Assembly (NCBI GenBank): GCA_947259075.1
Contig: CAMYKQ010000035.1
Coordinates: forward strand, 1 to 64,000
From: an uncultured Gammaproteobacteria bacterium
GTDB taxonomy: Bacteria; Pseudomonadota; Gammaproteobacteria; DRLM01
Direction of reading: 5' to 3'
DNA: 64,000 nucleotides
Below, in pieces: positions 7,957 to 16,810 of this stretch. The notes beneath the pieces are model-generated. The model worked only from the letters and a program-made list of their open reading frames with translations, was not told the DNA's origin and ran no database searches. The stretch's first letter is position 1. Every line of letters starts with the position of its first letter. A program made the translations under genes and the position numbers.

Positions 7957-8961
7957 TTAGTCCAGCGGCGCCCTATCTTCATCCACGACATCGACCCGCG
8001 CCAGTGCCGCGCGTATCACCTCCGTGCCCGCCTTGGGGTGGTGGCTGTGTTCACTCAAATACCGGCGCCAGGCGCGGGCGCCGCGCTGGCCTTGAAACAA
8101 GCCGAGAATATGGCGGGTGATGTGATGCAGTTGCGTGCCCGCGGCCAGTTGTTCTTCCACATAGGGCAGCAGCCGTTCTACTACCGCGTGTTGCGAGGGC
8201 ATGGCATGGGTGTCGTCATGGAAGCGCTTATCCACCGCCGCGAGTAAGCCGGGATTGTGATAGGCGGCGCGGCCCAGCATCACGCCGTCCACGTGCTGGA
8301 GTTGCGCCGCGGCCTGATCGAGGCCGGTGATCCCGCCGTTGATGATGATCTCTAAATGCGGCAAGGCTTGTTTGAGTTGATGCACCATGTCATAGCGCAG
8401 CGGCGGCACTTCGCGGTTTTGTTTGGGGCTGAGGCCGTGCAGCCAGGCCTTGCGCGCGTGGATGATGAAGGTGGTGCAGCCGGCGGCGGCGACGGTAGCG
8501 ACAAAGTGCAGGAGTTGTTCGTAGCTGTCTTGCGCGTCGATGCCGATGCGGCTTTTGACGGTAACGGGCACATTCACCGCGGCGCGCATCGCCGCCACGC
8601 ACTCGGCTACGAGTTGCGGTTCGGCCATGAGACAGGCGCCGAAGCGGCCGGTTTGCACGCGGTCGCTGGGACAGCCGACGTTGAGGTTGATTTCATCGTA
8701 GCCGAAGCCCGCGGCGATGCGGGCGCAGGCCGCCAAGTCGGCCGGATCGCTGCCGCCCAGTTGCAGCGCCAGCGGATGTTCTTGCGGATGGAAGCGCAGC
8801 GCGTGGTGTGCATCGCCGTGCAGTATCGCGCCGCAGGTCACCATCTCGCTGTAGAGATAGACGTGTTGCGACAGCAGCCGCATGAAGTAGCGGCAATGGC
8901 GGTCGGTCCATTCCATCATCGGGGCGACGCAAATACGGTGAGACGGGGGCGGGACGTTCAT
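7957..8961 (-). CDS. dusA: tRNA-dihydrouridine(20/20a) synthase
   Basis: 334 residues, the usual DusA length. This FMN enzyme reduces uridines 20/20a in the tRNA D-loop using NADPH. The N-terminus RICVAPMMEWTDRHCRYFMR is the DusA-type flavin-binding start. Further motifs are LQLGGSDP, NLNVGCPSDRVQTGRFGACL, with the catalytic Cys in GACL, then TVKSRIGID, FIIHARKAWLHGLSP and IIINGGI. All are in the expected order. The subfamily is assigned from the MMEWTDRHCR and VQ-G-x-FGACLM signatures. The neighbours are unrelated, and the gene is convergent with the sugar dehydrogenase. Confidence 0.95.
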   Translation of the reverse strand: MNVPPPSHRICVAPMMEWTDRHCRYFMRLLSQHVYLYSEMVTCGAILHGDAHHALRFHPQEHPLALQLGGSDPADLAACARIAAGFGYDEINLNVGCPSDRVQTGRFGACLMAEPQLVAECVAAMRAAVNVPVTVKSRIGIDAQDSYEQLLHFVATVAAAGCTTFIIHARKAWLHGLSPKQNREVPPLRYDMVHQLKQALPHLEIIINGGITGLDQAAAQLQHVDGVMLGRAAYHNPGLLAAVDKRFHDDTHAMPSQHAVVERLLPYVEEQLAAGTQLHHITRHILGLFQGQRGARAWRRYLSEHSHHPKAGTEVIRAALARVDVVDEDRAPLD

Positions 8962-9013
8962 GGAATGGCTGGCGAGCTCATTGCGCCGCCGCCTGGTTTA
9001 GGGGACGGAGGGC

Positions 9014-9436
9014 TTAACGGTTGATGTGCTGGTGGAGCCGGGAGATGAGGCCGTTGCACTGATTCGTGTGGGTGGCGGCATCGGCCGATCCCTTCGGGTC
9101 GATGAACAGCGTGCCATCCGGCGCGTATTTGCATGTCACGGACTCGTTCGCGGCGAGCGAACTCACGCTGAGCACACCTGTTTGCGGCTCGTATTCGGCA
9201 TTGAGTACGCCGCCGATGAAATAGGTGTATTTAGCGGTGCGGGTGGCATAGGTGGCGAGACGGCTGGCCTGAATCTGCTGGTTCAACGCCAGAATGCCTG
9301 CCGGGCTGCTGCTGCCGGCTACCGCGCCGCCTTCGGCTGCTATCGCGGGCGCGGGGGCTTTACTGGCGCAGCCAGCCGACAGAACGAGTGCGGAGGCGAG
9401 GATGAACGTGTGCGTTATGGTTTTATTGGCGGGCAT
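9014..9436 (-). CDS. Small lipoprotein with C-terminal NAEY-type domain
   Basis: 140 residues from ATG at 9436 (a GTG codon immediately before it is an alternative). The lipoprotein signal has lipobox VLSAGC, followed by a short Ala/Pro-rich linker. The last 80 residues are homologous to the ends of the proteins at 2810-3424 and 60441-62411. They carry AKYTYFIGGVLNAEYEPQTG, LSVSS, VTCKYAPDG, a second Cys (NQCNGL) and a C-terminal helix. I do not recognise the domain. Predicted to be membrane-anchored in the periplasm. Divergent from aroE; the 190-bp gap has no clear promoter. Confidence 0.85.
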   Translation of the reverse strand: MPANKTITHTFILASALVLSAGCASKAPAPAIAAEGGAVAGSSSPAGILALNQQIQASRLATYATRTAKYTYFIGGVLNAEYEPQTGVLSVSSLAANESVTCKYAPDGTLFIDPKGSADAATHTNQCNGLISRLHQHINR

Positions 9437-9627
9437 CACGGTGGCTTAGCTGGGTCACGCAATTGGAAAACGAGCACCATTATAGCCAGGGTGCGCGTCC
9501 CACCTCAAGCCCGTGGCGCCGCGCCTTGTATTCGCGGGGCCGCGGCGGCGCTGAACACCGGACTCGGGCACGCAATCCGGTATAATGCCCCGCCATGTTT
9601 CCCGCCATTGGGCGTAAGGTCAAGCGC

Positions 9628-10482
9628 ATGTCCTCGTTGTTCGATTTTGATAAACCCGCCTGGTACGCGGTGATGGGCAATCCCATCAGCCACAGCAAGT
9701 CGCCGCGTATTCACGGCCTGTTCGCGGAACAGACCGGGCAGCGGGTGCAATACAGTGCCATCCAAGTTGACCCCGGCGGTTTCGAACAGGCGGTGAGTAA
9801 TTTCATCGCCCATGGCGGCAGGGGGCTGAACGTCACCGTGCCTTTCAAACACAATGCCTGGGCCTTGGTGGATGCGCGTTCGCCGCGCGCCGATCTGGCG
9901 CGGGCGGTGAATGTCATCGTGGTACGGGATGATGGCACTTTGTTCGGCGACAACTCCGACGGCATCGGCCTGGTCACTGACATCATCGGCAATCATCACG
10001 GCCGCATCGAGGATAAAACCGTATTGCTGCTGGGCGCGGGCGGCGCCGCCAGTGGCGTAGTGGGACCCGTGCTTGAACGGCAGCCGCGCGGCGTGTGGAT
10101 CGCGAATCGCACGGTGGACCGCGCCCATGATTTGGCGCAGAGCTTTTCCCGCTTGGGCGCGGTGCGGGCCTGCGGCTTCGCGGAATTGGCGGGCCAGCAA
10201 TTTGACCTCGTCATCAACGCGACCGCCGCGAGTCTGCACGGCGAGTTGCCCCCCTTGCCCGCGGCGCTGTTGCGGCCGGATGCCTGGTGTTATGACATGA
10301 TGTACGGCGCCAAGCCCACGCCGTTTATGGAATGGGCGCGGGACCAGGGCGCGGCGGTGGTGCTGGATGGTTTGGGCATGCTGGTCGAACAGGCGGCGGA
10401 ATCATTTTTGTTGTGGCGTGGCGTGCGGCCGTCCACCGCGGCGGTGATTGAAACCTTGCGCCGCGAGTTGCGCGGTGCGTGA
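9628..10482 (+). CDS. aroE: Shikimate dehydrogenase
   Basis: 284 residues. The start at 9628 is chosen because TAAGGT lies 7 bases upstream and the protein then begins a few residues before the first strand; an earlier ATG at 9595 lacks this. AroE reduces 3-dehydroshikimate to shikimate with NADPH in aromatic amino-acid synthesis. Motifs seen are GNPISHSKSP with the substrate-binding S21/S23, NVTVPFK with the catalytic Lys, DNSDGIGL with the catalytic Asp, LLGAGGAASGV (NADP loop) and INATAASL. GLGMLVEQAAESFLLW near the end is typical. The downstream gene starts only about 14 bases on, so a two-gene operon is likely. Confidence 0.95.
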   Translation: MSSLFDFDKPAWYAVMGNPISHSKSPRIHGLFAEQTGQRVQYSAIQVDPGGFEQAVSNFIAHGGRGLNVTVPFKHNAWALVDARSPRADLARAVNVIVVRDDGTLFGDNSDGIGLVTDIIGNHHGRIEDKTVLLLGAGGAASGVVGPVLERQPRGVWIANRTVDRAHDLAQSFSRLGAVRACGFAELAGQQFDLVINATAASLHGELPPLPAALLRPDAWCYDMMYGAKPTPFMEWARDQGAAVVLDGLGMLVEQAAESFLLWRGVRPSTAAVIETLRRELRGA

Positions 10483-10496
10483 GTGGAGGGCGGAGC

Positions 10497-11066
10497 GTGA
10501 TTCCTTGTTATGTCAGCGGTAAAGGCATGTACGCGGGCGAGGCGACCCGTGACTTCAAGGTGATGATGATTTCCTTGCTGGAGTCCAGCGGTTTGGGTTA
10601 CGACACCCGTTTTCGTTATTACCGCCGGCAGTTTTCCGACTTGGCGTTGGACGAACTGGCGCGCAAGGTCTGCGACCCCATCGAATATTACGATCGTGAT
10701 TGGCCCGCTTGGCGCGCGGCGCAGCCCGCCGGCGAGGATGAGGATCAGCAAGTCACCCGCTTTTTTTTAGCGCGCGATACCCAATTCCGCGCCGAGGCCA
10801 GGGCGGCGATTTATTGTTTCGATGAAGCGGGTTTCGGTTCGGGTGTCAATGTCATGCGCTTCATCCACGAGCGCAAGCCGCTGTTGGGCTTCTATCAAAA
10901 AGATCTGCGGCGGCAGCGGGTGAATGTGGGGAATGTGTTGCAACTGGCGCAGGAATTCCCTGATTTAGTGGATGTGCGGCCCTATGAACGCGGCGAAGAC
11001 ATGCCCGAGCAAGTGCGCGACTGGCTGTTGCGTTTGCGCGACGCGGAATGGACGACGCATGTTTAA
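10497..11066 (+). CDS. Protein of unknown function
   Basis: 189 residues from GTG at 10497, chosen because GGAGG (10484-10488) sits 8 bases upstream. An overlapping start at 10479 would place that site inside the gene. The protein is soluble, with no signal peptide. It begins IPCYVSGKGMYAGEATRD and has a central segment AIYCFDEAGFGSGVN followed by MRFIHERKPLLGFY. That segment is reminiscent of nucleoside deoxyribosyltransferase-like Rossmann folds, where an acidic and GSG-containing loop binds a nucleotide. The resemblance is weak and I do not assign a function. It probably shares a transcript with aroE. Confidence 0.75.
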   Translation: MIPCYVSGKGMYAGEATRDFKVMMISLLESSGLGYDTRFRYYRRQFSDLALDELARKVCDPIEYYDRDWPAWRAAQPAGEDEDQQVTRFFLARDTQFRAEARAAIYCFDEAGFGSGVNVMRFIHERKPLLGFYQKDLRRQRVNVGNVLQLAQEFPDLVDVRPYERGEDMPEQVRDWLLRLRDAEWTTHV

Positions 11067-11171
11067 GCGGGATGATTCTGGCGAGTGCCGGGTGGTCTCC
11101 TAGCCGGACTTTTTTTCCATGGCCGGCGCGACTCTAATGAGCGCGCGGCAATTTTAATGACAGGTTAGTGC

Positions 11172-12095
11172 GTGGACGCGGCAATTACGGTGAATGAAGT
11201 GCGCAAGCACTACGGCAAGGTGCAGGCGCTCAAGGGTTTGAATCTCACCATTGAACGTGGCGAATTTTTTGGTCTGCTCGGACCCAATGGCGCGGGCAAG
11301 TCCACGCTCATTAATATCATCGCCGGATTGGTGCGCGCCGACGCAGGCGGGGTGGCGGTGTTCGGTCATGATGTGGTGCGTGATTATCGTCACGCGCGCG
11401 CTCAACTCGGCGTGGTGCCGCAAGAATTAGTGTTCGATCCCTTCTTCAGCGTGCGCGAGGTGCTGCGCATTCAGGCCGGTTATTTTGGTTTGGGCAAGGA
11501 AAACGATCCCTGGCTTGATGAGCTGATCGACGCGCTGGATTTGAGCGATAAGGCTAACGTGAATATGCGCGCCCTTTCGGGGGGCATGAAGCGGCGCGTG
11601 CTCATCGCTCAGGCTTTAGTGCATAAACCCAAGGTGCTGGTGTTGGATGAGCCCACGGCGGGCGTGGACGTGGAATTGCGCCGGACCTTATGGCAATTCG
11701 TCAAACGTCTGCACCGCGATGGACTCACCATCGTGCTGACCACTCATTATTTGGAAGAGGCCGAGACCCTGTGTGACCGCATCGCCATCATCGATCACGG
11801 CACGCTCATCGCCCTCGATCATAAGCGCGCGCTGCTGGAAAAAGTCACTGGCGCGCGCTGCCGCTTGATCGTGACCTTGGCCGCGCCGCTCAAGGCCGTG
11901 CCTGAAAGCTTGAGCGGCATGCTGAAACAGCAGGAGGGCGTGCGGCTGGAGTTTCAATTGGACAAAGGCCGCGACCCTATCATGTCGGTGCTGGATGCCT
12001 TGCGCGCCGCGGGCGGGGTGCTGGTGGATTTACAGACCGAAGAAACCGACTTGGAAGATATTTTCGTGGAATTGACGAAACGGAAGCGAACATGA
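11172..12095 (+). CDS. ABC exporter ATP-binding protein, YadG-like
   Basis: 307 residues from GTG at 11172. The nucleotide-binding domain has all motifs in order: Walker A GPNGAGKST (about 38-46), Q-loop VVPQE, signature LSGGMKRR, Walker B VLVLDEPTAGVD and switch His in TTHYLEEAE. The C-terminal 80 residues are the extra domain seen in ABC-2 type exporters of the YadG/NodI/DrrA group. It overlaps the permease gene by 4 bases (ATGA), as in yadGH. The transported substrate is unknown. Confidence 0.93.
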   Translation: MDAAITVNEVRKHYGKVQALKGLNLTIERGEFFGLLGPNGAGKSTLINIIAGLVRADAGGVAVFGHDVVRDYRHARAQLGVVPQELVFDPFFSVREVLRIQAGYFGLGKENDPWLDELIDALDLSDKANVNMRALSGGMKRRVLIAQALVHKPKVLVLDEPTAGVDVELRRTLWQFVKRLHRDGLTIVLTTHYLEEAETLCDRIAIIDHGTLIALDHKRALLEKVTGARCRLIVTLAAPLKAVPESLSGMLKQQEGVRLEFQLDKGRDPIMSVLDALRAAGGVLVDLQTEETDLEDIFVELTKRKRT

Positions 12096-12853
12096 ACCTG
12101 CGCGGACTCTCGGTGCTTTTGTACAAAGAACTGCTGCGCTTTTATAAGGTGTGGCTGCAAACGCTGTTGGCGCCCATCATCACCGCGCTCTTATATTTTT
12201 TGGTGTTCGCCCATGCCTTGGAAGAACAGGTGCAAGTGTATTCCGGGGTCAGTTATACCGCGTTCTTGATACCCGGATTGGTTATGATGTCCATTATTCA
12301 AAACGCCTTCGCCAATAGTTCCTCCAGCCTGATTCAATCCAAGGTGACCGGCAATATCGTTTTCGTGCTGTTATCGCCGCTCTCGTACCTGGAATTTTTT
12401 CTCGCCTTTGTACTGGCGTCCATGGTGCGAGGCGTCGTGGTGGGCGCGGGGGTATGTTTGGTGGCGGTGTTGTTTGTTTCTCTACCGATACACAGCGCGA
12501 TGATCTTGCTGGGCTTCGCTTTGTTGAGCAGCGCGGTGCTGGGGTCACTCGGAATCATCGCCGGCATCTGGGCGGAGAAGTTCGATCAATTGGCGGGATT
12601 TCAGAATTTCGTGGTATTGCCCTTATCATTTCTGAGCGGGGTGTTTTATTCCATTCATTCCTTGCCGCCGTTCTGGCAGGCCGTGTCGCATTTCAATCCC
12701 TTCTTTTATATGATCGACGGTTTCCGTTATGGCTTCTTCGGCGTATCCGATGTCGATCCCTGGCTGAGTTTTGGCGTGATCGCCGTGAGTTTGTGCCTGC
12801 TGGCGGCTATCACGCTGTTTCTCTTGAAGAGCGGCTACAAATTGCGGCACTGA
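12092..12853 (+). CDS. ABC-2 type permease, YadH-like
   Basis: 253 residues with six predicted membrane segments, the usual ABC-2 layout. LYKELLRFYKVWLQT at the N-terminus is the membrane-interface helix. The segment SLIQSKVTGNIVFVLLSPLS and the C-terminal FQNFVVLPLSFLSGVFYS and HFNPFFYMIDGFRYGFFG are characteristic of the YadH/DrrB family. It forms the transmembrane half of the exporter encoded with the preceding ATPase, whose gene it overlaps by 4 bases. Confidence 0.93.
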   Translation: MNLRGLSVLLYKELLRFYKVWLQTLLAPIITALLYFLVFAHALEEQVQVYSGVSYTAFLIPGLVMMSIIQNAFANSSSSLIQSKVTGNIVFVLLSPLSYLEFFLAFVLASMVRGVVVGAGVCLVAVLFVSLPIHSAMILLGFALLSSAVLGSLGIIAGIWAEKFDQLAGFQNFVVLPLSFLSGVFYSIHSLPPFWQAVSHFNPFFYMIDGFRYGFFGVSDVDPWLSFGVIAVSLCLLAAITLFLLKSGYKLRH

Positions 12854-12924
12854 ACGCGATGCGGTGGGCGCGTGTTCCTGGTGCTATACTTCACCGTACT
12901 GGAATAAGAGTTAAGGAGGGGATT

Positions 12925-13347
12925 ATGCGCGAGTACATCCGGCATCCATCCAATATTCCTCTTGAGTTCAAGCTGGCCGAACAGGATGCGGCGCATCGCG
13001 ATCAATTGAATAATGTCAGCGTGGGCGGCTTGTCGTTCAGCTCGCGCGAGCCTGTGCCCAAGGGTTCGCAGATCATGATCTGCATTCCGGTGATCAATCA
13101 CCATGTGGAAGTGACTGGTGAAGTAGTATGGTGCAATGAAAACGGCGGCTGTTTTGACGTGGGGGTGTCCTTCACCGATTTCGCCGAGGCCTTCCGGACC
13201 CGCATGGTGGAGCAGATCTGCCATATTGAACGATATAGAAATGATGTCTTGCTGCGCGAACAGCGCCAGCTCAGTAGTGAGCAGGCCGCCGCGGAGTGGA
13301 TCAGTAAGTTTGCCGGCAGTTTTCCCGCGTTGGAGCAGGGAGATTAA
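12925..13347 (+). CDS. PilZ-domain protein
   Basis: 140 residues. The start at 12925 follows a strong AAGGAGGGG site. A PilZ domain fills the first 95 residues: an Arg-containing N-terminus (REYIRHPSNIPLEF) and NNVSVGGLSF, the D/NxSxxG c-di-GMP motif. It continues with VTGEVVWCNENGG and FDVGVSF. The first motif is a reduced RxxxR, so c-di-GMP binding is plausible but not certain. The C-terminal 45 residues are helical and charged. A TATACT hexamer at 12885-12890 could be a -10 box, which would make this a separate transcript from the ABC genes. Likely a cytoplasmic effector. Confidence 0.88.
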   Translation: MREYIRHPSNIPLEFKLAEQDAAHRDQLNNVSVGGLSFSSREPVPKGSQIMICIPVINHHVEVTGEVVWCNENGGCFDVGVSFTDFAEAFRTRMVEQICHIERYRNDVLLREQRQLSSEQAAAEWISKFAGSFPALEQGD

Positions 13348-13388
13348 CCGCCAGCCAGTAATCAAAGCCAAGAGTGATGTGACGTTTT

Positions 13389-13982
13389 ATGAGCGCCAAG
13401 GGAAAAAATCAACGGCAACTGCGCAAACAAGTGTTGCGCCATGTCGAGTCTACTTTCGATTTAAAGCGGCTGGAATTTAAAAACCGGGTAACGCCACAGA
13501 AACATCGCGCCAAGCTGGTGGGAGTGATGGTGGCGGCGGCGGCCTACAGCGTCGGTTTCGGTTTGGCTTATTTTGCTTGGCAGACCGGCCGCACGGAGTA
13601 TGAAACCTTCGCCAAGTTTTCCTGGATATTCATGCTGCCTTCCTCGGTGGTGGGTGTCTTCGCTTATATGTTGTCGAGCAACCGCCGCGAGTATGCCGTG
13701 GCCAAGGATATCATGGTACATATGCTGACGCTGGAAGGCGGCTATGGTTTGTTATGGCGCTATGAGCCGGTGCTGCATGAGCTGTTAAAAGATGACGCCG
13801 TGGCGCAACGCTTGGTTGAGGCATCTCGTCACGGGAAGATGCCCGCCGTGGAGCCCGAAGACTATGCCTTGGTGATACATCGCATGCACGAGGCGTTGCG
13901 CAGCGGTGAAGGCGCTTCTTTAAGCGCCGAGGCGGTGGATGCCTTCGAGGAAAACCTGGCCGAGGCGCGCAGCGCCGCGTGA
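13389..13982 (+). CDS. Membrane protein of unknown function
   Basis: 197 residues. There is a basic N-terminal 40 residues, two membrane segments (about 43-62, LVGVMVAAAAYSVGFGLAYF; and about 78-97, SWIFMLPSSVVGVFAYML), then a cytoplasmic helical domain of about 95 residues. The two-helix hairpin puts both ends in the cytoplasm. The ribosome binding site is weak. It lies 41 bases after the PilZ gene, so co-transcription is likely. I do not recognise a family. Pairing with a PilZ protein might hint at c-di-GMP-linked envelope function, but this is inference from position only. Confidence 0.8.
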   Translation: MSAKGKNQRQLRKQVLRHVESTFDLKRLEFKNRVTPQKHRAKLVGVMVAAAAYSVGFGLAYFAWQTGRTEYETFAKFSWIFMLPSSVVGVFAYMLSSNRREYAVAKDIMVHMLTLEGGYGLLWRYEPVLHELLKDDAVAQRLVEASRHGKMPAVEPEDYALVIHRMHEALRSGEGASLSAEAVDAFEENLAEARSAA

Positions 13983-14203
13983 CGCATGGCTGGAGGCGGC
14001 GGCTATTTGTGCTGTTTTGCACGTTATCGCGCTTTTTACTCAGCCTGAGGGCATAAGCCGTATTAAGCCGTATAGGGAATTATTTGATACGCGGCTGATG
14101 CGCGCATCGCGGGTTTGTCATAAGCCGTTACTATTTATCCAGTCGATAACGATGAATCTCTCCCTGTCTCTTATCCGCTCTCCTCGCCGTTCCCGTATGC
14201 GCC

Positions 14204-14212
14204 TGTGATAAT
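14204..14212 (+). promoter_or_regulatory. Possible extended -10 promoter of radA
   Basis: TGTGATAAT matches an extended -10 element (TGn-TATAAT with one mismatch), 29 bases before the radA start. No good -35 hexamer is seen, as allowed for extended -10 promoters. Confidence 0.35.
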
Positions 14213-14240
14213 CTAGCCCCCACGAATCCAGCGAGACGGG

Positions 14241-15623
14241 ATGAGCGATATGGCCAAGGCAAAAACAGTTTACCGTTGCACGGAATGCGGCGCCGAATCA
14301 CCCAAGTGGGCGGGACAGTGTCTGGATTGCGGGCAGTGGAATAGCATGGAAGAGGGCGTGGCCGCGCCCAGTGCCGCAAAGGGGCGTCTCGCGCGCTTGG
14401 CCGGTTATGCCGGCGCGGCGGGCGGTTCGGAGGTGAAGACGCTCGCCGAGGTCGCGCCCGATCACGAGGTGCGCATCGGCAGCGGCTTGAGTGAATTGGA
14501 CCGGGTCTTGGGCGGTGGCTTGGTGCTGGGTTCGGTGGTGCTCATCGGCGGTGACCCGGGCGTGGGCAAGTCCACTTTGCTGTTGCAAACCCTGGCGACA
14601 CTCAGCGCGCAACTCCCTTCTTTATACGTCACCGGCGAAGAATCCTTGGATCAAGTGAGTCTGCGCGCCAATCGTATGCGCGTGGGCGGCGCCGCGCTGC
14701 GCCTGCTTGCGGAAACGCAAGTGGAGCAGATTATCGCTCACGCCGCGCGCGAGCGGCCGCAAGTGATGGTCATCGATTCCATTCAAACCATCTATACCGA
14801 CGTGCTGCAATCCGCGCCGGGCTCGGTGGCGCAGGTGCGCGAGAGCGCGGCGCAATTGGTGCGTTATGCCAAGGCCACCGGCACCGCGTTGTTTCTCGTC
14901 GGTCACGTCACCAAAGAGGGTACGCTGGCCGGGCCGCGCGTGCTCGAACATATGGTGGACACCGTGCTCTATTTCGAGGGGGATATGGGCACGCCCTTCC
15001 GCGTCGTGCGCGCCATCAAGAACCGTTTTGGCGCGGTCAATGAGTTGGGCGTGTTCGCCATGAGCGATCGCGGCCTTAAAGAAGTGAGTAATCCCTCGGC
15101 GATCTTTCTCTCGCGCCATGAGCAAGAGGTTCCCGGTAGCGTGATTATGGTCACGCGCGAGGGCACCCGCCCTTTGCTGGTGGAGGTGCAGGCTTTAGTG
15201 GCCGAGAGTCATATTTCCAATCCGCGCCGCGTCACCGTCGGCCTGGATCATAATCGTCTTTCGATGTTGCTCGCGGTGCTGCAACGCCACGCCGGCATCG
15301 CGATGTACGATCAAGATGTGTTTGTGAACGTCGTCGGCGGAGTGCGCATCACCGAGACTGGCGCCGACCTCGCCACCGTGCTGGCTGCTTTATCCAGTCT
15401 GCGTAATAAACCGCTGCCGGCGGAGCTGGTGGTCTTTGGCGAGATCGGTCTTGCCGGTGAAATCCGTCCCGTGCAAGGCGGGCTCGATCGTTTGCGCGAA
15501 GCGGCCAAGCACGGCTTCAAGCGTGCCATCATCCCCGCGGCCAACGCGCCGAAAAAACCGCTGGCCGATATCGACGTGGTGGCGGTGAAACGATTAGAAG
15601 ATGCGATCGAGGCGATGCGCTGA
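14241..15623 (+). CDS. radA: DNA repair protein RadA
   Basis: 460 residues, standard length. RadA is a RecA-like branch-migration ATPase that helps recombinational repair. Domains in order are: a four-Cys zinc finger (CTECG at 13-17, CLDCG at 27-31); the RecA core with Walker A GDPGVGKST near residue 105 and Walker B VMVIDSIQ; the RadA-specific KNRFG motif near 258; and a C-terminal Lon-protease-like domain from about 290 that lacks protease function in this family. The next ATG at 14250 is an alternative start. Ends before the bidirectional terminator at 15696. Confidence 0.97.
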   Translation: MSDMAKAKTVYRCTECGAESPKWAGQCLDCGQWNSMEEGVAAPSAAKGRLARLAGYAGAAGGSEVKTLAEVAPDHEVRIGSGLSELDRVLGGGLVLGSVVLIGGDPGVGKSTLLLQTLATLSAQLPSLYVTGEESLDQVSLRANRMRVGGAALRLLAETQVEQIIAHAARERPQVMVIDSIQTIYTDVLQSAPGSVAQVRESAAQLVRYAKATGTALFLVGHVTKEGTLAGPRVLEHMVDTVLYFEGDMGTPFRVVRAIKNRFGAVNELGVFAMSDRGLKEVSNPSAIFLSRHEQEVPGSVIMVTREGTRPLLVEVQALVAESHISNPRRVTVGLDHNRLSMLLAVLQRHAGIAMYDQDVFVNVVGGVRITETGADLATVLAALSSLRNKPLPAELVVFGEIGLAGEIRPVQGGLDRLREAAKHGFKRAIIPAANAPKKPLADIDVVAVKRLEDAIEAMR

Positions 15624-15695
15624 GGCGGGTGTTGGCGCGCAAGTCCCGCTGTGCCTTCCGCGCCGGGTGATCGTGAGATTGAGATGGGTGAAGCC

Positions 15696-15732
15696 GCAAG
15701 GCCGCGGGCGTTTTTTACGCCCACGGCCTTGC
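15696..15732. terminator. Bidirectional terminator
   Basis: GCAAGGCCGCGGGCG pairs with CGCCCACGGCCTTGC (one C/A mismatch) around a T-rich loop. It lies between convergent radA and the Tim44-like gene, 73 and 18 bases from their stops. Confidence 0.75.
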
Positions 15733-15749
15733 CTGTTTGGCCGGGTGAA

Positions 15750-16628
15750 TTAACCGTGAAACCGGCTTGTCAGCGACACCGGGGTTTGTTGTATCCCCGC
15801 GATATACCAGTTGGCGTTTGCCTGTGTTTGCGAGCGCTGGATATGCCAGATTTCGTCGAAGCTCTCGGTGGGACCTTGGGCCTCTTCACGAAGGGTGCCG
15901 TAGAAGCGCACGCTGGTGATGTGTTGATTACCCTCGCTGACGAAGTCTAATAATTCCGCATGCAGCGCCAGCACCTCGGTGTGTTGCACGGCGCCATTGC
16001 GTTCTTGCGCCTGTAAGCTGATCTCGGCAAAGACCTCGGGGCTGGTGTAGTCGCGGATGTCGTTGAGATCGTTTTTGTCCGAGGCCGCTTGCAGACGGAT
16101 GAAATGGCCTTTGGCGGTGCGCAAAAAGTTTTGCTCATCGAACCACGCGGGGCGCGTGCTGCTGGAGTGCGGATTCGCGGTACCCGCCGCCGCGCCACCC
16201 GCGAGGGCGTCATGCCGTGGCGCGGCGTCCCCGCCCGTGCCCGCGTACTGCATAGCGGTTGCGGTCTGGGGTGCGCTGGTGCGGCGCAGGGCGCGAAAAA
16301 TGAAAAAGATCAGCGCGGCCAGTCCCAAGATTAAAACGATGTCGAAGGGTTTAATGCCGTCGAAGGCGCCACCCATGAACATGGCGGCCAATAAACCCCC
16401 GGCGGCTAAACCCGCCAGCGGTCCCATCCAACGGCTGCCGGCCGTTTTTGCCGCCGCGCCCGCGGGGGCTTGTTGCGTCGCTGGTGATTTGGGCGCGGCC
16501 GATTGCCCGGCATTATCTCGTTGCATGCCAAAACTTTTGCCGCCGCCGAAGCGTTTGGCTTCCGCCAGAGGCGCGAGCAGGGCTAGGCTGAGTAAGCTGA
16601 CGAGAAACAAGGTGAAGAACTTAGGCAT
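15750..16628 (-). CDS. Tim44-like domain protein
   Basis: 292 residues from ATG at 16628, which gives an N-terminal hydrophobic segment (FTLFLVSLLSLALLAPLAEA) that is a signal peptide or anchor. A Gly/Ser/Ala-rich linker follows (KRFGGGKSFGM), then two close membrane segments near residues 83-130 (GLAAGGLLAAMFMGG; FDIVLILGLAALIFFIF). The C-terminal 125 residues form a Tim44-like domain: FLRTAKGHFIRLQAASDKND, YTSPEVFAEI, TEVLALHAELLDF, ESFDEIWHIQR and NWYIAGIQQ. In bacteria this family is of unknown function, probably inner-membrane. Single gene; convergent with radA. Confidence 0.9.
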   Translation of the reverse strand: MPKFFTLFLVSLLSLALLAPLAEAKRFGGGKSFGMQRDNAGQSAAPKSPATQQAPAGAAAKTAGSRWMGPLAGLAAGGLLAAMFMGGAFDGIKPFDIVLILGLAALIFFIFRALRRTSAPQTATAMQYAGTGGDAAPRHDALAGGAAAGTANPHSSSTRPAWFDEQNFLRTAKGHFIRLQAASDKNDLNDIRDYTSPEVFAEISLQAQERNGAVQHTEVLALHAELLDFVSEGNQHITSVRFYGTLREEAQGPTESFDEIWHIQRSQTQANANWYIAGIQQTPVSLTSRFHG

Positions 16629-16810
16629 GAGGGGCTCCGCACGATAAGGGGCTGTGATAGTAGCATGTCTTCCGGGGCATTTCAGGCATCTGCTTGCCCG
16701 GGACGCAGCGTTGTAAGCATTGGGTTGCTCTGAGGGGTATTTCAACTGCCCGGCGGGGCGAGACAACGAGGATTCGCCTCCGTGAGGGCCGGGCAGGTTA
16801 TTCCCCCCGG

